Part shown: positions 25,671 to 34,517 of the stretch, one piece after another
How the letters are laid out: every line of letters begins with the position of its first letter
Numbering within the stretch: position 1 is the stretch's first letter
Origin: Sphingobacterium athyrii
Lineage (GTDB): Bacteria > Bacteroidota > Bacteroidia > Sphingobacteriales > Sphingobacteriaceae
DNA length: 64,000 nucleotides
Assembly (NCBI RefSeq): GCF_003071065.1
Contig: NZ_QCXX01000002.1
Location: forward strand, 864,375 to 928,374
Direction: 5' to 3'
The notes under the pieces: model-generated
Told to the model about the DNA's origin: nothing
Database searches by the model: none
Seen by the model: only the letters and a program-made list of their open reading frames with translations
Translations under genes and position numbers: made by a program

Positions 25671-25898
25671 TTAAACTTGCTTACAAAATGGGAGGCTTTG
25701 GTTCCCGAAAGAAAATAGCTGTTTGTTATATTCAGAAAGAAAATTAGCTAAATCATGTTTATCTAGATGTGAACTTTGAGATTGGGGAGAAAGCATATTG
25801 TTTTTAGAAATTTCATTCCACCGCGGAGTATTGACAAATAATTCCTCCAGATAAACTTTGTCCAATTGGTTGCACTTCAATTTATTAATTTGCTTCAC
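25671..25898 (-). CDS. Small hypothetical protein, doubtful
   Basis: 75 codons opening with GTG at 25896-25898, overlapping the stop of the ridA remnant. The composition is protein-like (VYLEELFVNTPRWNEISKNN, HLDKHDLANFLSEYNKQLF) but I do not recognise a family. It may be a small gene, or another relic in the decayed strip between the amine oxidase gene and mnmE. Confidence 0.3.
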   Translation of the reverse strand: MKQINKLKCNQLDKVYLEELFVNTPRWNEISKNNMLSPQSQSSHLDKHDLANFLSEYNKQLFSFGNQSLPFCKQV

Positions 25899-26076
25899 CT
25901 TTTAACAGCAATACGTTCAATTTCGATACCTACACCTTTATAGCTCATGAAGAGACTTCAACCGTGCTTCTTGCCGGTAAACTATTCTTAAAATAACTGC
26001 CATAAATTTTGTTGACGGTTTCAAACTGTTTTATGTCCGTCAAAAAGCTTGTTGTTTTGGTAATATGCTGAAAATC
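25895..26076 (-). pseudogene. ridA remnant (C-terminal half, frameshifted)
   Basis: Directly after the mnmE stop the reverse strand reads ITKTTSFLTDIKQFETVNKI, GSYFKNSLPARSTVEVSS, then stops; one frame over, YKGVGIEIERIAVKR follows and ends in TGA at 25895-25897. Together these are the C-terminal half of a RidA (YjgF/YER057c) protein, including the PARSTVEV motif around the catalytic Arg. The N-terminal half is missing and there is one frameshift. Confidence 0.75.
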
Positions 26077-26083
26077 GGATTGA

Positions 26084-27463
26084 TTATTTTCCGATACAAA
26101 ACTTCGAAAAAATATTATCCAGTAAATCGTCTGTTGACACAGTTCCCGTGATCTCACCAAGGTGATATAGCGCCTGACGGATATCCATCGCCAAAAAATC
26201 CGACGTGACCGGATTATCAATGCCGAATAGTACGCGCTCAAGTGAGTCAGATGTTTTCTGCAAAGCTTCGACATGTCGGATATTAGTGACCATGACATCC
26301 TCTGTATTCAAATTTCCGAGCTGCACCCTATTGATAAGTTCTTCTTTTAATTCTTCAACACCGATTTGCTCTTTAGCCGAAATATAAAGGGGATTCAGTG
26401 AAGCGTATTCATCTTTTTGCTGGTCAGATAATAGATCAGCCTTATTGATGATGGTCAAAAATGGAATTTGAAGGTTTTGAATTTCCTGCAACTGTGATTG
26501 CACTTCGTCTACTTTGTCCTGTAGCGGATCAAAGAGATAAATAATCAGTCTCGCTTGCTTCATTTTTGCACGGGTGCGCTCAACTCCCTTTGCTTCAATA
26601 ATATCTGCGGTCTCACGAATACCTGCGGTATCAATAAATCGAAAGGTCACCCCATGGATGTTAATTTCATCTTCGATGGTATCACGTGTAGTACCTGCAA
26701 TGTCCGACACGATAGCCCGCTCTTCGTTTAAAAAAGCATTTAATAGGGTTGATTTGCCTACATTTGGCTTACCGGCAATGACCACGGGAACGCCATTTTT
26801 TAACACATTTCCCTGTTCAAAAGATAGAATCAATTTTTGTACAATGACCTTAATTTTATTGATTAAATTCTTTAGCTGGTCTCTATTAGCAAATTCTACA
26901 TCTTCCTCCGAAAAATCCAATTCGAGCTCAATGAGGGAGGCAAAATGGATCAAGTCTTCGCGAAGGGATTTAAGTTGATTGGAAAATCCACCCCGCATTT
27001 GTTGCATGGCTATTTGATGTGATGCTGCGGAATTGGAGGCAATCAAATCAGCGACAGCTTCGGCTTGTGAAAGATCCATTCCGCCATTTAGGAAGGCACG
27101 AAGCGTGAATTCGCCAGCTCGGGCTGCCCGGGCGCCTTGTTTGATAAGCAAATGAATAACACGCTCAATAATGTATTTGGAATTATGCGTAGATATTTCT
27201 ACTGAATTTTCTTTGGTGTAGGAATTGGGCGCGACAAATAAGGATACCAGTACCTCATCAATAATCTCATCACCGTCACGGATGGTTCCAAAATGAATCG
27301 TGTGGGAGGCTTGCTGACTGAGGTCTTTACCCTTGAAAATGGCATTGGTAATTTTAATTGCTTGTTGACCCGAAACGCGAATTACAGCAATCGCACCATT
27401 AGCTCCGGAGGGTGTCGCCAATGCGACAATCGTATCTTCAGTAATATAACCTGTATTGGACAT
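26084..27463 (-). CDS. mnmE: tRNA uridine-5-carboxymethylaminomethyl modification GTPase MnmE
   Basis: 459 residues from the ATG at 27463 (MSNTGYITEDTIVALATPSG). The frame continues to 27553, but a TATCTTTG box four bases before this ATG supports the shorter protein. Contents are the N-terminal tetrahydrofolate-binding domain, the helical domain, an inserted G domain (VIAGKPNVGKSTLLNAFLNE, SDIAGTTRD, FIDTAGIRE, INKADL) and the C-terminal FCIGK whose Cys is conserved. With MnmG it modifies wobble uridines in tRNA. Confidence 0.95.
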   Translation of the reverse strand: MSNTGYITEDTIVALATPSGANGAIAVIRVSGQQAIKITNAIFKGKDLSQQASHTIHFGTIRDGDEIIDEVLVSLFVAPNSYTKENSVEISTHNSKYIIERVIHLLIKQGARAARAGEFTLRAFLNGGMDLSQAEAVADLIASNSAASHQIAMQQMRGGFSNQLKSLREDLIHFASLIELELDFSEEDVEFANRDQLKNLINKIKVIVQKLILSFEQGNVLKNGVPVVIAGKPNVGKSTLLNAFLNEERAIVSDIAGTTRDTIEDEINIHGVTFRFIDTAGIRETADIIEAKGVERTRAKMKQARLIIYLFDPLQDKVDEVQSQLQEIQNLQIPFLTIINKADLLSDQQKDEYASLNPLYISAKEQIGVEELKEELINRVQLGNLNTEDVMVTNIRHVEALQKTSDSLERVLFGIDNPVTSDFLAMDIRQALYHLGEITGTVSTDDLLDNIFSKFCIGK

Positions 27464-27467
27464 GTTG

Positions 27468-27475
27468 CAAAGATA
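27468..27475 (-). promoter_or_regulatory. -7 box (TATCTTTG) of mnmE, nearly leaderless
   Basis: TATCTTTG on the reverse strand matches TAnnTTTG and ends four bases before the mnmE ATG. No good TTG is seen at the -33 distance. If used, the message would have almost no leader. Confidence 0.5.
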
Positions 27476-27641
27476 CGTTAAATTGACTGGAATGGGAACG
27501 GATTCATATCCGGACAAATTAATTTTATGGGGATCAATTAAACCTTTGTTCAAACACGAAAGTCATACCAATAGAAACGCTTATAAAAAAGTGAAAAAAT
27601 AGGCGATAGGGTACTTGATTTACAAATTTAATTGTGTTGTT

Positions 27642-28127
27642 ATGAAAAAGATATTATACTTCGCATTGGCAATAGGAGGACTTGCTTTGATAACTCCAAA
27701 AGAATCGTCAGCTCAACACCGCGGAAATGATAGAGAATGGAAGCATGATAAAGAGTATAGAAAATACGAGGAAAAAAGGGATAAGGAAGAACGCAAATAT
27801 TGGGAAAAAAGAGAAAAGGAAGAGCGGAAGTACTACAATAAAGTAGCCAAGAATTACCGCAAAGGATACCGACATGGATCTCCAGCATGGGCGAGGGCCC
27901 ATCGATATGATAATAGACACCACGTTTACTTTAGGGATTATAAAACATTCTACGACCCTTATAGAAATGGATATGTTTATATGAGAAATGGACAATGGAG
28001 TTTTTCTGCAAGTGTACCTTCTTTTATGTTGAATGTTAACCTGGGAGCAGCTAATATACGCGTGGTAAAAGATGTGCCTATCAGCAGACACCCCGAAGAT
28101 TTTTACGATGACTACCGTTGGGATTAA
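27642..28127 (+). CDS. Exported charged protein of unknown function
   Basis: 161 residues from the ATG at 27642 (MKKILYFALAIGGLALITPK), with a signal peptide cleaved near SSAQ. Next comes a strongly charged helix (DKEYRKYEEKRDKEERKYWEKREKEERKYY), then an aromatic region (YRNGYVYMRNGQWSFSASVPSFM) similar to small periplasmic proteins of Sphingobacteriaceae. A periplasmic location is inferred. It is transcribed divergently from mnmE and ends before a bidirectional terminator. The function is unknown. Confidence 0.75.
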   Translation: MKKILYFALAIGGLALITPKESSAQHRGNDREWKHDKEYRKYEEKRDKEERKYWEKREKEERKYYNKVAKNYRKGYRHGSPAWARAHRYDNRHHVYFRDYKTFYDPYRNGYVYMRNGQWSFSASVPSFMLNVNLGAANIRVVKDVPISRHPEDFYDDYRWD

Positions 28128-28156
28128 AAATATAATTTATCTTGTTGTTTAAGCTT

Positions 28157-28189
28157 AAAAGCCTCACTCTTGACAGAAATGAGGCTTTT
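28157..28189. terminator. Bidirectional terminator between convergent genes
   Basis: AAAAGCCTCA at 28157-28166 pairs with TGAGGCTTTT at 28180-28189 around a 13-base loop, with A and T runs on the two sides. It serves the exported protein gene and xpt, which converge here. Confidence 0.8.
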
Positions 28190-28199
28190 ATTTGTGCCA

Positions 28200-28775
28200 T
28201 TAATCTTGTTCGAAGCTGACTTTATCCACTTCCAAAGATTTTATGCGTGCTAAAGATTCTATTCGGATATCGGATAATTCCCGTAATCTTTTGCCTCCTT
28301 CCTGAAAGGACTTTTCAATAATAAAGCCCATACCCAATAATGTTGCGCCAGACTGTTGGATGAGATCTAATATGCCAAATGCTGCATTGCCATTGGCTAG
28401 AAAATCGTCAATAAAGAGCACCTTGTCATCCGCAGCGAGAAACTCTCTGCTTACGCATATATCGTAGGTTCGGTTTTTAGTAAAAGAATGTACTTCACTA
28501 ACATACATATCGCCCATAGTCTTGGGCTTAGCCTTTTTGACAAAAACAACAGGGAGTTCCAAGAGGTATCCCAACATAATAGCTGGTGCGATGCCACTGG
28601 CCTCAATCGTTATGATCTTGTTGATGGGTAGATCTGCAAAACGACGGACAAATTCCACCGCAATAGACTTCATCAACACGGGATCCATCTGGTGGTTGAT
28701 GAAGTTATCTACTTTGAGTATGCCCCCAGCGAGGCTTTTGCCGTCATTAAGGATTCTATCCTTTAATAATTTCAT
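28200..28775 (-). CDS. xpt: Xanthine phosphoribosyltransferase
   Basis: 191 residues, the usual size. [32 protein letters not shown] is the classic Xpt N-terminus, followed by [29 protein letters not shown] and PRPP-binding loop [14 protein letters not shown]. It converts xanthine and PRPP to XMP in purine salvage. No purine riboswitch was seen upstream. Confidence 0.94.
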   Translation of the reverse strand: MKLLKDRILNDGKSLAGGILKVDNFINHQMDPVLMKSIAVEFVRRFADLPINKIITIEASGIAPAIMLGYLLELPVVFVKKAKPKTMGDMYVSEVHSFTKNRTYDICVSREFLAADDKVLFIDDFLANGNAAFGILDLIQQSGATLLGMGFIIEKSFQEGGKRLRELSDIRIESLARIKSLEVDKVSFEQD

Positions 28776-28829
28776 GTGATACTTTTTATTGATAATTGCG
28801 AAAATACAGTAAAGTAGGAGTGATTGAGA

Positions 28830-30608
28830 TCAATCGGTCTCCATCTGATATAGATTATTGAATTCTTCCTGATGATGTTCGAGAATGACTTTACGTTTCA
28901 TTTTTAATGTCGGCGTCAGTTCGCCATTGTCAATCGTGAATTCATCTCTTAGAATAATAGGTTTTTTGATTTGTTCCCAGTTGCCGAAATGCTGATTGGC
29001 GCGACGCACTTCCTGATTCACCTTTTTGATAATGACTGGATTTGTCAGAAAGTCCTCTTTGGTCATATCGGCGAGTTCAGGTGCGTCGTTTTTGGCCCAA
29101 TCCAATAAGTGAGCGTAATTGGGCACAATAAAGGCAGAGGCGAATTTCATGCCATCACCGATAACCATGGCCTGTTCAATAAATTTGGATTCGACAAGTT
29201 TTGTTTCAATAGGTTGTGGAATCACGTACTTGCCACCGGATATTTTGAACATTTCTTTTTTGCGGTCTATGATTTTCAGGAATTTCTCGTCTTCCCATTT
29301 GCCGATATCGCCGGTATGCAACCATCCATCAATAATGGTTTTGTCAGTCTCAGCTTTATTTTTGTAATATCCTATCATCACATTGGGTCCTTTGACCAAT
29401 ATCTCGCCGTCCTCCGCGAGTTTGATTTCTACAAAGCGCACGGGTAGCCCGACTGTACCAATACGGATTCCTTTCATGTAATGGTTGACAGAGATCAAAG
29501 GCGAGGCTTCGGTCATGCCATATCCTTCGTATAGCGGAATACCTGCCGCCAAAAACGCTCTTGTCAGCCTGTTATGTAATGATGCTGATCCTGAGGCGAC
29601 AGTCAAGAGTTCGCCACCGAGTGCTTCATACCATTTATTGAGCACAAGTTGTTTGGCTAGTTTAAGCTTCATTGTATAAGCGAAACTTCTTTTTGCGGGA
29701 TTCGGATCATATTCTTCCGCAACGGTTACTGCCCAATCAAATATTTTTCTTTTGAATCCGGTGAGTTCATGTCCCGTTTTCATGATTTTTTCATAAACCT
29801 TCTCAAGAATACGGGGAACCACAGTCATGATATGCGGTTTTATTTCTTTTAAATTATCACCAATTTTGTCAAAAGATTCGGCAATATGTATGGTAAAGCC
29901 TAAGTACATGTAAGTATACAGTACCATTCGTTCGTAAGCATGACAGGGAGGTAGAAAAGTGAGACCCCGGTCGTATGCTTTACATGGAGTAATTTCAGCT
30001 GCACCAAGTACGTTCGAAAAAATATTATTATGGGAGAGCATGACACCTTTTGGCTTTCCTGTGGTGCCGGAGGTATAGATCAGTGTCGCCAAATCATCAG
30101 GCTTGATCTGATCACGCAATTGCGTTAATTTTTCATCTGGACAGTCGCCCCCTAGGTCGTTGAGCTCATTCCAGCTTCGTGTAGACTCCTGATCGGAAAT
30201 ACAGAAGATATATTTTAAGGTATAGATCGATGTGGTCAGGTTCATCAAACGGTCAAATAAGCCCTTATTGCTGACGATACAAACCCTGATTTCAGCATCA
30301 TTAAAAATGTACTGATAATCAGCGTCAGTAATATTGGGATAGATGGCGACAACTACTGCACCGATTTGTTGAATTGCGAAATCTATTATATGCCATTCAA
30401 TACTGCTGCCCGCGATAAGACCAACCTTTTCGTTAGGTTTGACGCCAAGCTCAATCAGTCCTTTGGAAAGATTGTCTACTTTTTTAAGAAAATCAGCCGT
30501 TTTGATATAGTTCCACTTGCCATCCAGTTTATGTGCAAACATGTCAAGATCGGGATATTTGCTGATCTGATGACGGGCAAGATCAAATAATCTAAGTTTT
30601 TCCTCCAT
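28830..30608 (-). CDS. Long-chain acyl-CoA synthetase (AMP-binding)
   Basis: 592 residues. ATP/AMP motif LIYTSGTTGKPKGVMLSHNN, then YEGYGMTEASPLISVN, GWLHTGDIGKWEDEKFLKIIDRKKEMFKISGGKYV and a C-terminal TPTLKMKRKVI with the catalytic lysine region. The layout matches FadD15/FAA1-like long-chain fatty acid-CoA ligases. It activates fatty acids to acyl-CoA for lipid synthesis or breakdown. It is a monocistronic core gene downstream of a 280-base gap. Confidence 0.92.
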   Translation of the reverse strand: MEEKLRLFDLARHQISKYPDLDMFAHKLDGKWNYIKTADFLKKVDNLSKGLIELGVKPNEKVGLIAGSSIEWHIIDFAIQQIGAVVVAIYPNITDADYQYIFNDAEIRVCIVSNKGLFDRLMNLTTSIYTLKYIFCISDQESTRSWNELNDLGGDCPDEKLTQLRDQIKPDDLATLIYTSGTTGKPKGVMLSHNNIFSNVLGAAEITPCKAYDRGLTFLPPCHAYERMVLYTYMYLGFTIHIAESFDKIGDNLKEIKPHIMTVVPRILEKVYEKIMKTGHELTGFKRKIFDWAVTVAEEYDPNPAKRSFAYTMKLKLAKQLVLNKWYEALGGELLTVASGSASLHNRLTRAFLAAGIPLYEGYGMTEASPLISVNHYMKGIRIGTVGLPVRFVEIKLAEDGEILVKGPNVMIGYYKNKAETDKTIIDGWLHTGDIGKWEDEKFLKIIDRKKEMFKISGGKYVIPQPIETKLVESKFIEQAMVIGDGMKFASAFIVPNYAHLLDWAKNDAPELADMTKEDFLTNPVIIKKVNQEVRRANQHFGNWEQIKKPIILRDEFTIDNGELTPTLKMKRKVILEHHQEEFNNLYQMETD

Positions 30609-30876
30609 TTCAAATATATATACTTTGTATCCCGTGGGGACACCTTCTTCCTATGAACTTTATTTTAAGGGAAAAGTTTGCAAACATAAATAATTGTTTC
30701 AATAATTGGGAATCAAGTTGTAATTAGCACACTTCGATACGGTAGACTGGAAAGCAGCTCTATTTCAGCTATTCGCTAGCTCTTGGGAGTAAGGGAGCCG
30801 TGACGCTATCCGGATTTGCGAAATAACGAGGATCTATTGCAGGTTAAAAAAGGCAGAATTTAATGGGAAGCAGTAA
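30609..30876. other. Intergenic region upstream of the acyl-CoA ligase gene
   Basis: About 270 bases with no gene seen. The reverse strand holds the acyl-CoA ligase promoter; a TATATTTG lies two bases before its ATG, too close to be sure it is used. No tRNA-like sequence was found. Confidence 0.4.
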
Positions 30877-30913
30877 AAGAAAAGCTAGTCGTTATCGACG
30901 ACTAGCTTTTCTT
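30877..30913. terminator. Terminator overlapping the end of the proline dehydrogenase gene
   Basis: AAGAAAAGCTAGTCG at 30877-30891 and its exact complement at 30899-30913 flank TTATCGA. The stem includes the last codons and stop of the reverse-strand proline dehydrogenase gene. Confidence 0.75.
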
Positions 30914-32088
30914 CTTTGTTTTTCCTTGATCAAAAGCCCGAGCTCCCGGCCGGTGGCTCCCGCAACGGAGGTATTTTCCTGTGCTCTTCGGAAAAGGTAT
31001 GGCATAACAGCCTTCACTGGTCCGTAAGGCATGTATTTGGCAACATTATAACCATGTGCAGCCAAGTTGAAACTCAAATTGTCTGACATTCCTAAAAGTT
31101 GTGCAAAATAAATACGGTCTGAAGATCTGTCGATACCACGTCTGTCAATTTCCTTGGCCAATAACATGCTACTATCTTCGTTGTGCGTGCCAGCCATCAG
31201 TCCAAAGCTATCCAAGTGGTCCAGTATAAACTCAATTGCATCATTATAGTCTCTATCAGAAGCCGCTTTATTCGGCTGGATCGGGTCTGCATACCCCATT
31301 TGATTGGCACGGGCACGTTCGATTTCCATATAGGCACCACGTACAATTTTTGCTCCCATATGGAAACCCCTTACCTTGGCATATTCAAAATCAGCTTTTA
31401 AAGAAGCTAATTTATCGCTGCGGTACAGTTGATAGGTATTATAGACAATAGGTTTTTCCATATTGTATTTCTCCATCATCTCGCGAGCGATATCGTCAAT
31501 AGCATCCTGGATCCAGGAATGCTCGGCATCGACCAAGACCTTTACCCCAGCTTCGTGACAGGCTTTACAGATGCGGTCCGTACGATCCAACATACGTTGG
31601 TATTCAGCTTGTTCCGATGCTGTTAATGTTTCTTTTGCATTCACCTTCTCGAACAATTCAAAACGACCTAATCCTGTTGGCTTAAAAACTGAAAATGGAA
31701 TATATTTATTTTTGCTTGCAGCAATGACCGTACGTAACACTTCATCACAGCAGGCATCAAATGCACTTTCTGTCTCTTCACCTTCAACTGAATAGTCCAG
31801 GATGGTTCCGACGCCATTTTCACCCAATTCATTGATCGCTGTTTCGCAACCCGCGATGGTTTCTCCTCCACAAAAATGTTTGAAGATTGTACTTCGGATG
31901 ATACCTTGGATCGGCAGTCCAATATTCAGCGCAAAGTTGGTCATGGATGGACCTACTTTTGTCAAAAAGTTATTCGCTATTATTTTGAATAACCAATACG
32001 CTCTTTCTAAATCCTTATCGCTTTTACTTTTAAAAGCAATCTCTGTATTATCAAAGGACAATGTTCTGGGCTCAGAATTCTCAATCAT
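30892..32088 (-). CDS. Proline dehydrogenase (monofunctional)
   Basis: 398 residues from the ATG at 32088 (MIENSEPRTLSFDNTEIAF). The FAD-dependent (beta/alpha)8 barrel carries VKVLVDAEHSWIQDAIDDI, YNTYQLYRSDKL, GAKIVRGAYMEIERARA, MAGTHNEDSS and the C-terminal AKYMPYGPVKAVMPYLFRRAQEN, which matches the YxPYGP..YLxRR signature. It oxidises proline to pyrroline-5-carboxylate. It is not fused to P5C dehydrogenase and that gene is not in the window. Confidence 0.93.
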   Translation of the reverse strand: MIENSEPRTLSFDNTEIAFKSKSDKDLERAYWLFKIIANNFLTKVGPSMTNFALNIGLPIQGIIRSTIFKHFCGGETIAGCETAINELGENGVGTILDYSVEGEETESAFDACCDEVLRTVIAASKNKYIPFSVFKPTGLGRFELFEKVNAKETLTASEQAEYQRMLDRTDRICKACHEAGVKVLVDAEHSWIQDAIDDIAREMMEKYNMEKPIVYNTYQLYRSDKLASLKADFEYAKVRGFHMGAKIVRGAYMEIERARANQMGYADPIQPNKAASDRDYNDAIEFILDHLDSFGLMAGTHNEDSSMLLAKEIDRRGIDRSSDRIYFAQLLGMSDNLSFNLAAHGYNVAKYMPYGPVKAVMPYLFRRAQENTSVAGATGRELGLLIKEKQRRKASRR

Positions 32089-32108
32089 AATCTTTATTTG
32101 CAATAAGG

Positions 32109-32116
32109 CAAATGTA
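32109..32116 (-). promoter_or_regulatory. -7 box (TACATTTG) of proline dehydrogenase
   Basis: TACATTTG on the reverse strand matches TAnnTTTG, 20 bases before the ATG at 32088. The -33 region is weak (GTTT). It lies in the divergent region shared with the S4 gene. Confidence 0.5.
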
Positions 32117-32149
32117 GCAATTTAGTAAACATTAAAACGATGATTATTC

Positions 32150-32179
32150 TTGTATTCCTCGCTTAAACCACTATTTTTG
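32150..32179 (+). promoter_or_regulatory. Promoter of the S4-domain gene (TTG-N19-TATTTTTG)
   Basis: TTG at 32150-32152, 19 bases, then TATTTTTG at 32172-32179. The gene's ATG is at 32184, so transcription should begin at or next to the start codon, suggesting a leaderless mRNA. Confidence 0.6.
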
Positions 32180-32183
32180 TGAA

Positions 32184-32390
32184 ATGCAAGAATTTAAAAT
32201 CGAAGGGGAATATATACAGCTTATTCAGTTACTCAAAGCTTTAAATTGGGTAGAGCATGGTGCTATGGCTCAGTGGGTTGTTGCTGAGGGCTATGTGAAG
32301 TATAACGGTCAGGTTGATTATCGCAAAAGACTGAAATTGAAGCCCGGGGATGTTGTTGAATTTGATGGGATGGAAATAAAATTGGTGTAA
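32184..32390 (+). CDS. S4-domain RNA-binding protein
   Basis: 68 residues forming a single S4 domain: GEYIQLIQLLKALNWVEHGAMAQWVVAEGYVKYNGQVDYRKRLKLKPGDVVEFDG, with the alphaL loop AxxxVxxGxVxVNG-like pattern. It is of the YbcJ/YaaA type of small RNA-binding proteins, probably acting on ribosomal or structured RNA. The domain starts within the first residues, so the ATG at 32184 must be the start, and aroB follows after 50 bases. Confidence 0.85.
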   Translation: MQEFKIEGEYIQLIQLLKALNWVEHGAMAQWVVAEGYVKYNGQVDYRKRLKLKPGDVVEFDGMEIKLV

Positions 32391-32440
32391 TATTAAACAA
32401 TATTGGTAAATAGAAAACTTAAACCTTAAAGAATCGTAGA

Positions 32441-33508
32441 ATGGAAGTCATAGAAAGTTTGGGCTATCAGGTATATTTTGATGATACGTTGGTCTCACTG
32501 GAGACGTTTTTATCGGAACGCAAATATTCAAAAATTATCGTTTTGGTAGATACCAATACCTTAGACAATTGCTTGCCTTTGTTTCAACAGGCCTTACCTA
32601 ATTTAACGAACTATGACGTCATAGAAGTAGATCCGGGCGAAGAGAATAAAAATATAGATTTTTGTATTGGCGTGTGGCAGAATATGCTTGATTTTGGCGC
32701 TGACAGGCATTCGTTGCTGATTAACCTTGGTGGCGGTGTCGTCACCGATATGGGCGGTTTTGCAGCATCCACGTTTAAACGCGGAATGGACTTTATTCAG
32801 ATTCCGACCACCTTGCTTTCGCAGGTAGACGCCTCCGTAGGGGGTAAGACGGGGATTGATATGGGTAATGTGAAGAATATTATCGGGACATTTGCACAAC
32901 CACAGGCCGTATTTATTTCGAGTCAATTTTTAAAAACATTGGAACAACGGCAATTGATTTCCGGGTTTGCCGAAGTCATTAAACATGGGCTGATCTTTGA
33001 CCGGGATTACTACAACCATGTAAAAACATTAGCTATTGCTCAAGTAGACAATACACTGGTGAAGCGTTCTGTTTCCATTAAGAATAAAGTGATTTTAGAC
33101 GATCCCAAAGAAAAAGGTATTCGCAAGATCCTCAATTTCGGACATACAATTGGCCATGCCATTGAAGGATATTCGTTGCTGAATGACCGTAAGCCTTTGC
33201 TGCATGGGGAGGCAATAGCTGTGGGGATGATCTGTGAAGGTTATCTTTCGCATAAATTGAATGGACTTTCGTTGGATGAATTAAATGACCTGATTGCTAC
33301 TTTCAGAAAATACTTTGACGATTATTCGTTTAATCCCGCCATAGATACAACCTTGTTGGATTTGATGCGCAATGATAAGAAAAACTTGTCTAATCAGATC
33401 GGTTTTGCACTACTTGATAAGATTGGTAGCTGTCAGTATGATATTTTCGTCTCTGAGGAAGATATTATCGAAAGTCTTGATTTCTATCGGGAGCTAACAG
33501 CACGATAA
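32441..33508 (+). CDS. aroB: 3-dehydroquinate synthase
   Basis: 355 residues. NAD-binding LINLGGGVVTDMGGFAASTFKRG, IPTTLLSQVDASVGGKTGIDMGNVKN, metal-ligand region SGFAEVIKHGLI, LNFGHTIGHAIE and LLHGEAIAVGMICE are all present. It is the second step of the shikimate pathway, cyclising DAHP to 3-dehydroquinate. The other shikimate genes are not adjacent. A terminator follows. Confidence 0.96.
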   Translation: MEVIESLGYQVYFDDTLVSLETFLSERKYSKIIVLVDTNTLDNCLPLFQQALPNLTNYDVIEVDPGEENKNIDFCIGVWQNMLDFGADRHSLLINLGGGVVTDMGGFAASTFKRGMDFIQIPTTLLSQVDASVGGKTGIDMGNVKNIIGTFAQPQAVFISSQFLKTLEQRQLISGFAEVIKHGLIFDRDYYNHVKTLAIAQVDNTLVKRSVSIKNKVILDDPKEKGIRKILNFGHTIGHAIEGYSLLNDRKPLLHGEAIAVGMICEGYLSHKLNGLSLDELNDLIATFRKYFDDYSFNPAIDTTLLDLMRNDKKNLSNQIGFALLDKIGSCQYDIFVSEEDIIESLDFYRELTAR

Positions 33509-33515
33509 AATTTTG

Positions 33516-33550
33516 AAAAAGCCGTGTACGGGGAGAGTACATGGCTTTTT
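33516..33550. terminator. Terminator after aroB
   Basis: AAAAAGCCGTGTAC at 33516-33529 pairs with GTACATGGCTTTTT at 33537-33550 apart from one G-T wobble, ending in five T. Confidence 0.8.
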
Positions 33551-33643
33551 CTATTATCAAATAACTTTTAAATGCATGAAAAAGTGCAGTGATTCAAACT
33601 TGTAGAAAACCTAAACTAAAATTTAATAATAACCAACTATATC

Positions 33644-34357
33644 ATGAATAAATTCTTCATTTTTCTGTTTTTCTTTTTTGCGGTGAGCATGACCGCCATT
33701 GCACAAAAAAGGGTGCTGATTTTTAGTAAAACGCAAGGGTTTAGACACAGTAGTATCGAAAAAGGTGCTCAGGTGCTGAAACAATTGTTGGACAAGGAAA
33801 AGATCGCCTCCGATCATTCCGAAGATGCGGCTCTTTTTACGGATCAAGGATTAAAAAAATACGACGCGGTCATTTTTTTAAGTACCACAGGTAATATTTT
33901 GGACGACACGCAGCAAGAAGCGTTTGTCCATTATATTCAATCAGGCAAAGGCTTTGTGGGGATCCACGCGGCAACGGATACCGAATATGATTGGCCTTGG
34001 TATAACGGTTTGGTGGGAGCCTATTTTACCTCACATCCCGCCGTACAGCAAGCAAAGATAGATGTTCTCGACAGGAAACATGCGGCCACCAAACATCTTG
34101 ATCCCGTCTGGCAGCATAAGGATGAATGGTACAATTTTAAAGATGTCAAAGATGATCTACACGTGTTGATGAACTTGGACGAGAAAAGTTACAATGGCGG
34201 AAAAATGGGGGATAATCACCCGATTTCCTGGAGTCAGGATTACGATGGCGGAAAAGTTTTTTATACAGGACTCGGGCATACAGAAGAATCTTATGATGAG
34301 CCCAAATTTCAAAAACACGTGATCGGCGGCATCTTATCTGTACTTCCCAAAAAATAG
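33644..34357 (+). CDS. Exported ThuA-domain protein
   Basis: 237 residues. The signal peptide (KFFIFLFFFFAVSMTAIAQ) is followed by a complete ThuA domain: VLIFSKTQGFRHSSIEKGAQ, YDAVIFLSTTGNILDD, GKGFVGIHAATDTEYDWPWYN, PISWSQDYDGGKVFYTGLGHTEESY. The fold resembles class I glutamine amidotransferases without their catalytic Cys. The family is linked to sugar use (ThuA, trehalose) and often accompanies glycan utilisation genes in Bacteroidota. Here it stands alone between two terminators. Confidence 0.88.
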   Translation: MNKFFIFLFFFFAVSMTAIAQKRVLIFSKTQGFRHSSIEKGAQVLKQLLDKEKIASDHSEDAALFTDQGLKKYDAVIFLSTTGNILDDTQQEAFVHYIQSGKGFVGIHAATDTEYDWPWYNGLVGAYFTSHPAVQQAKIDVLDRKHAATKHLDPVWQHKDEWYNFKDVKDDLHVLMNLDEKSYNGGKMGDNHPISWSQDYDGGKVFYTGLGHTEESYDEPKFQKHVIGGILSVLPKK

Positions 34358-34404
34358 TATGATCACCATCGACGATTAGTGTTTCGTTTTTAGGGATTTA
34401 AAGA

Positions 34405-34444
34405 AATATGCCCCTTAAATAGCTGTTTTTTTAAGGGGCATATT
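34405..34444. terminator. Perfect 14-bp hairpin terminator
   Basis: AATATGCCCCTTAA at 34405-34418 and TTAAGGGGCATATT at 34431-34444 are exact complements around a 12-base loop. It lies between the convergent ThuA and TonB receptor genes. Confidence 0.75.
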
Positions 34445-34517
34445 ATGTATATAAGCTTTTATTTCGCTGGGAGTACCTTGGTATCTTCTTTAGTGTTTTC
34501 CTCTTTATAAGATAGGT

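Noticed and set aside
30609..30876. Possible tRNA or small RNA gene in the spacer upstream of the acyl-CoA ligase gene
   Set aside because: No TPsiC-loop-like sequence or cloverleaf pairing could be found by eye.
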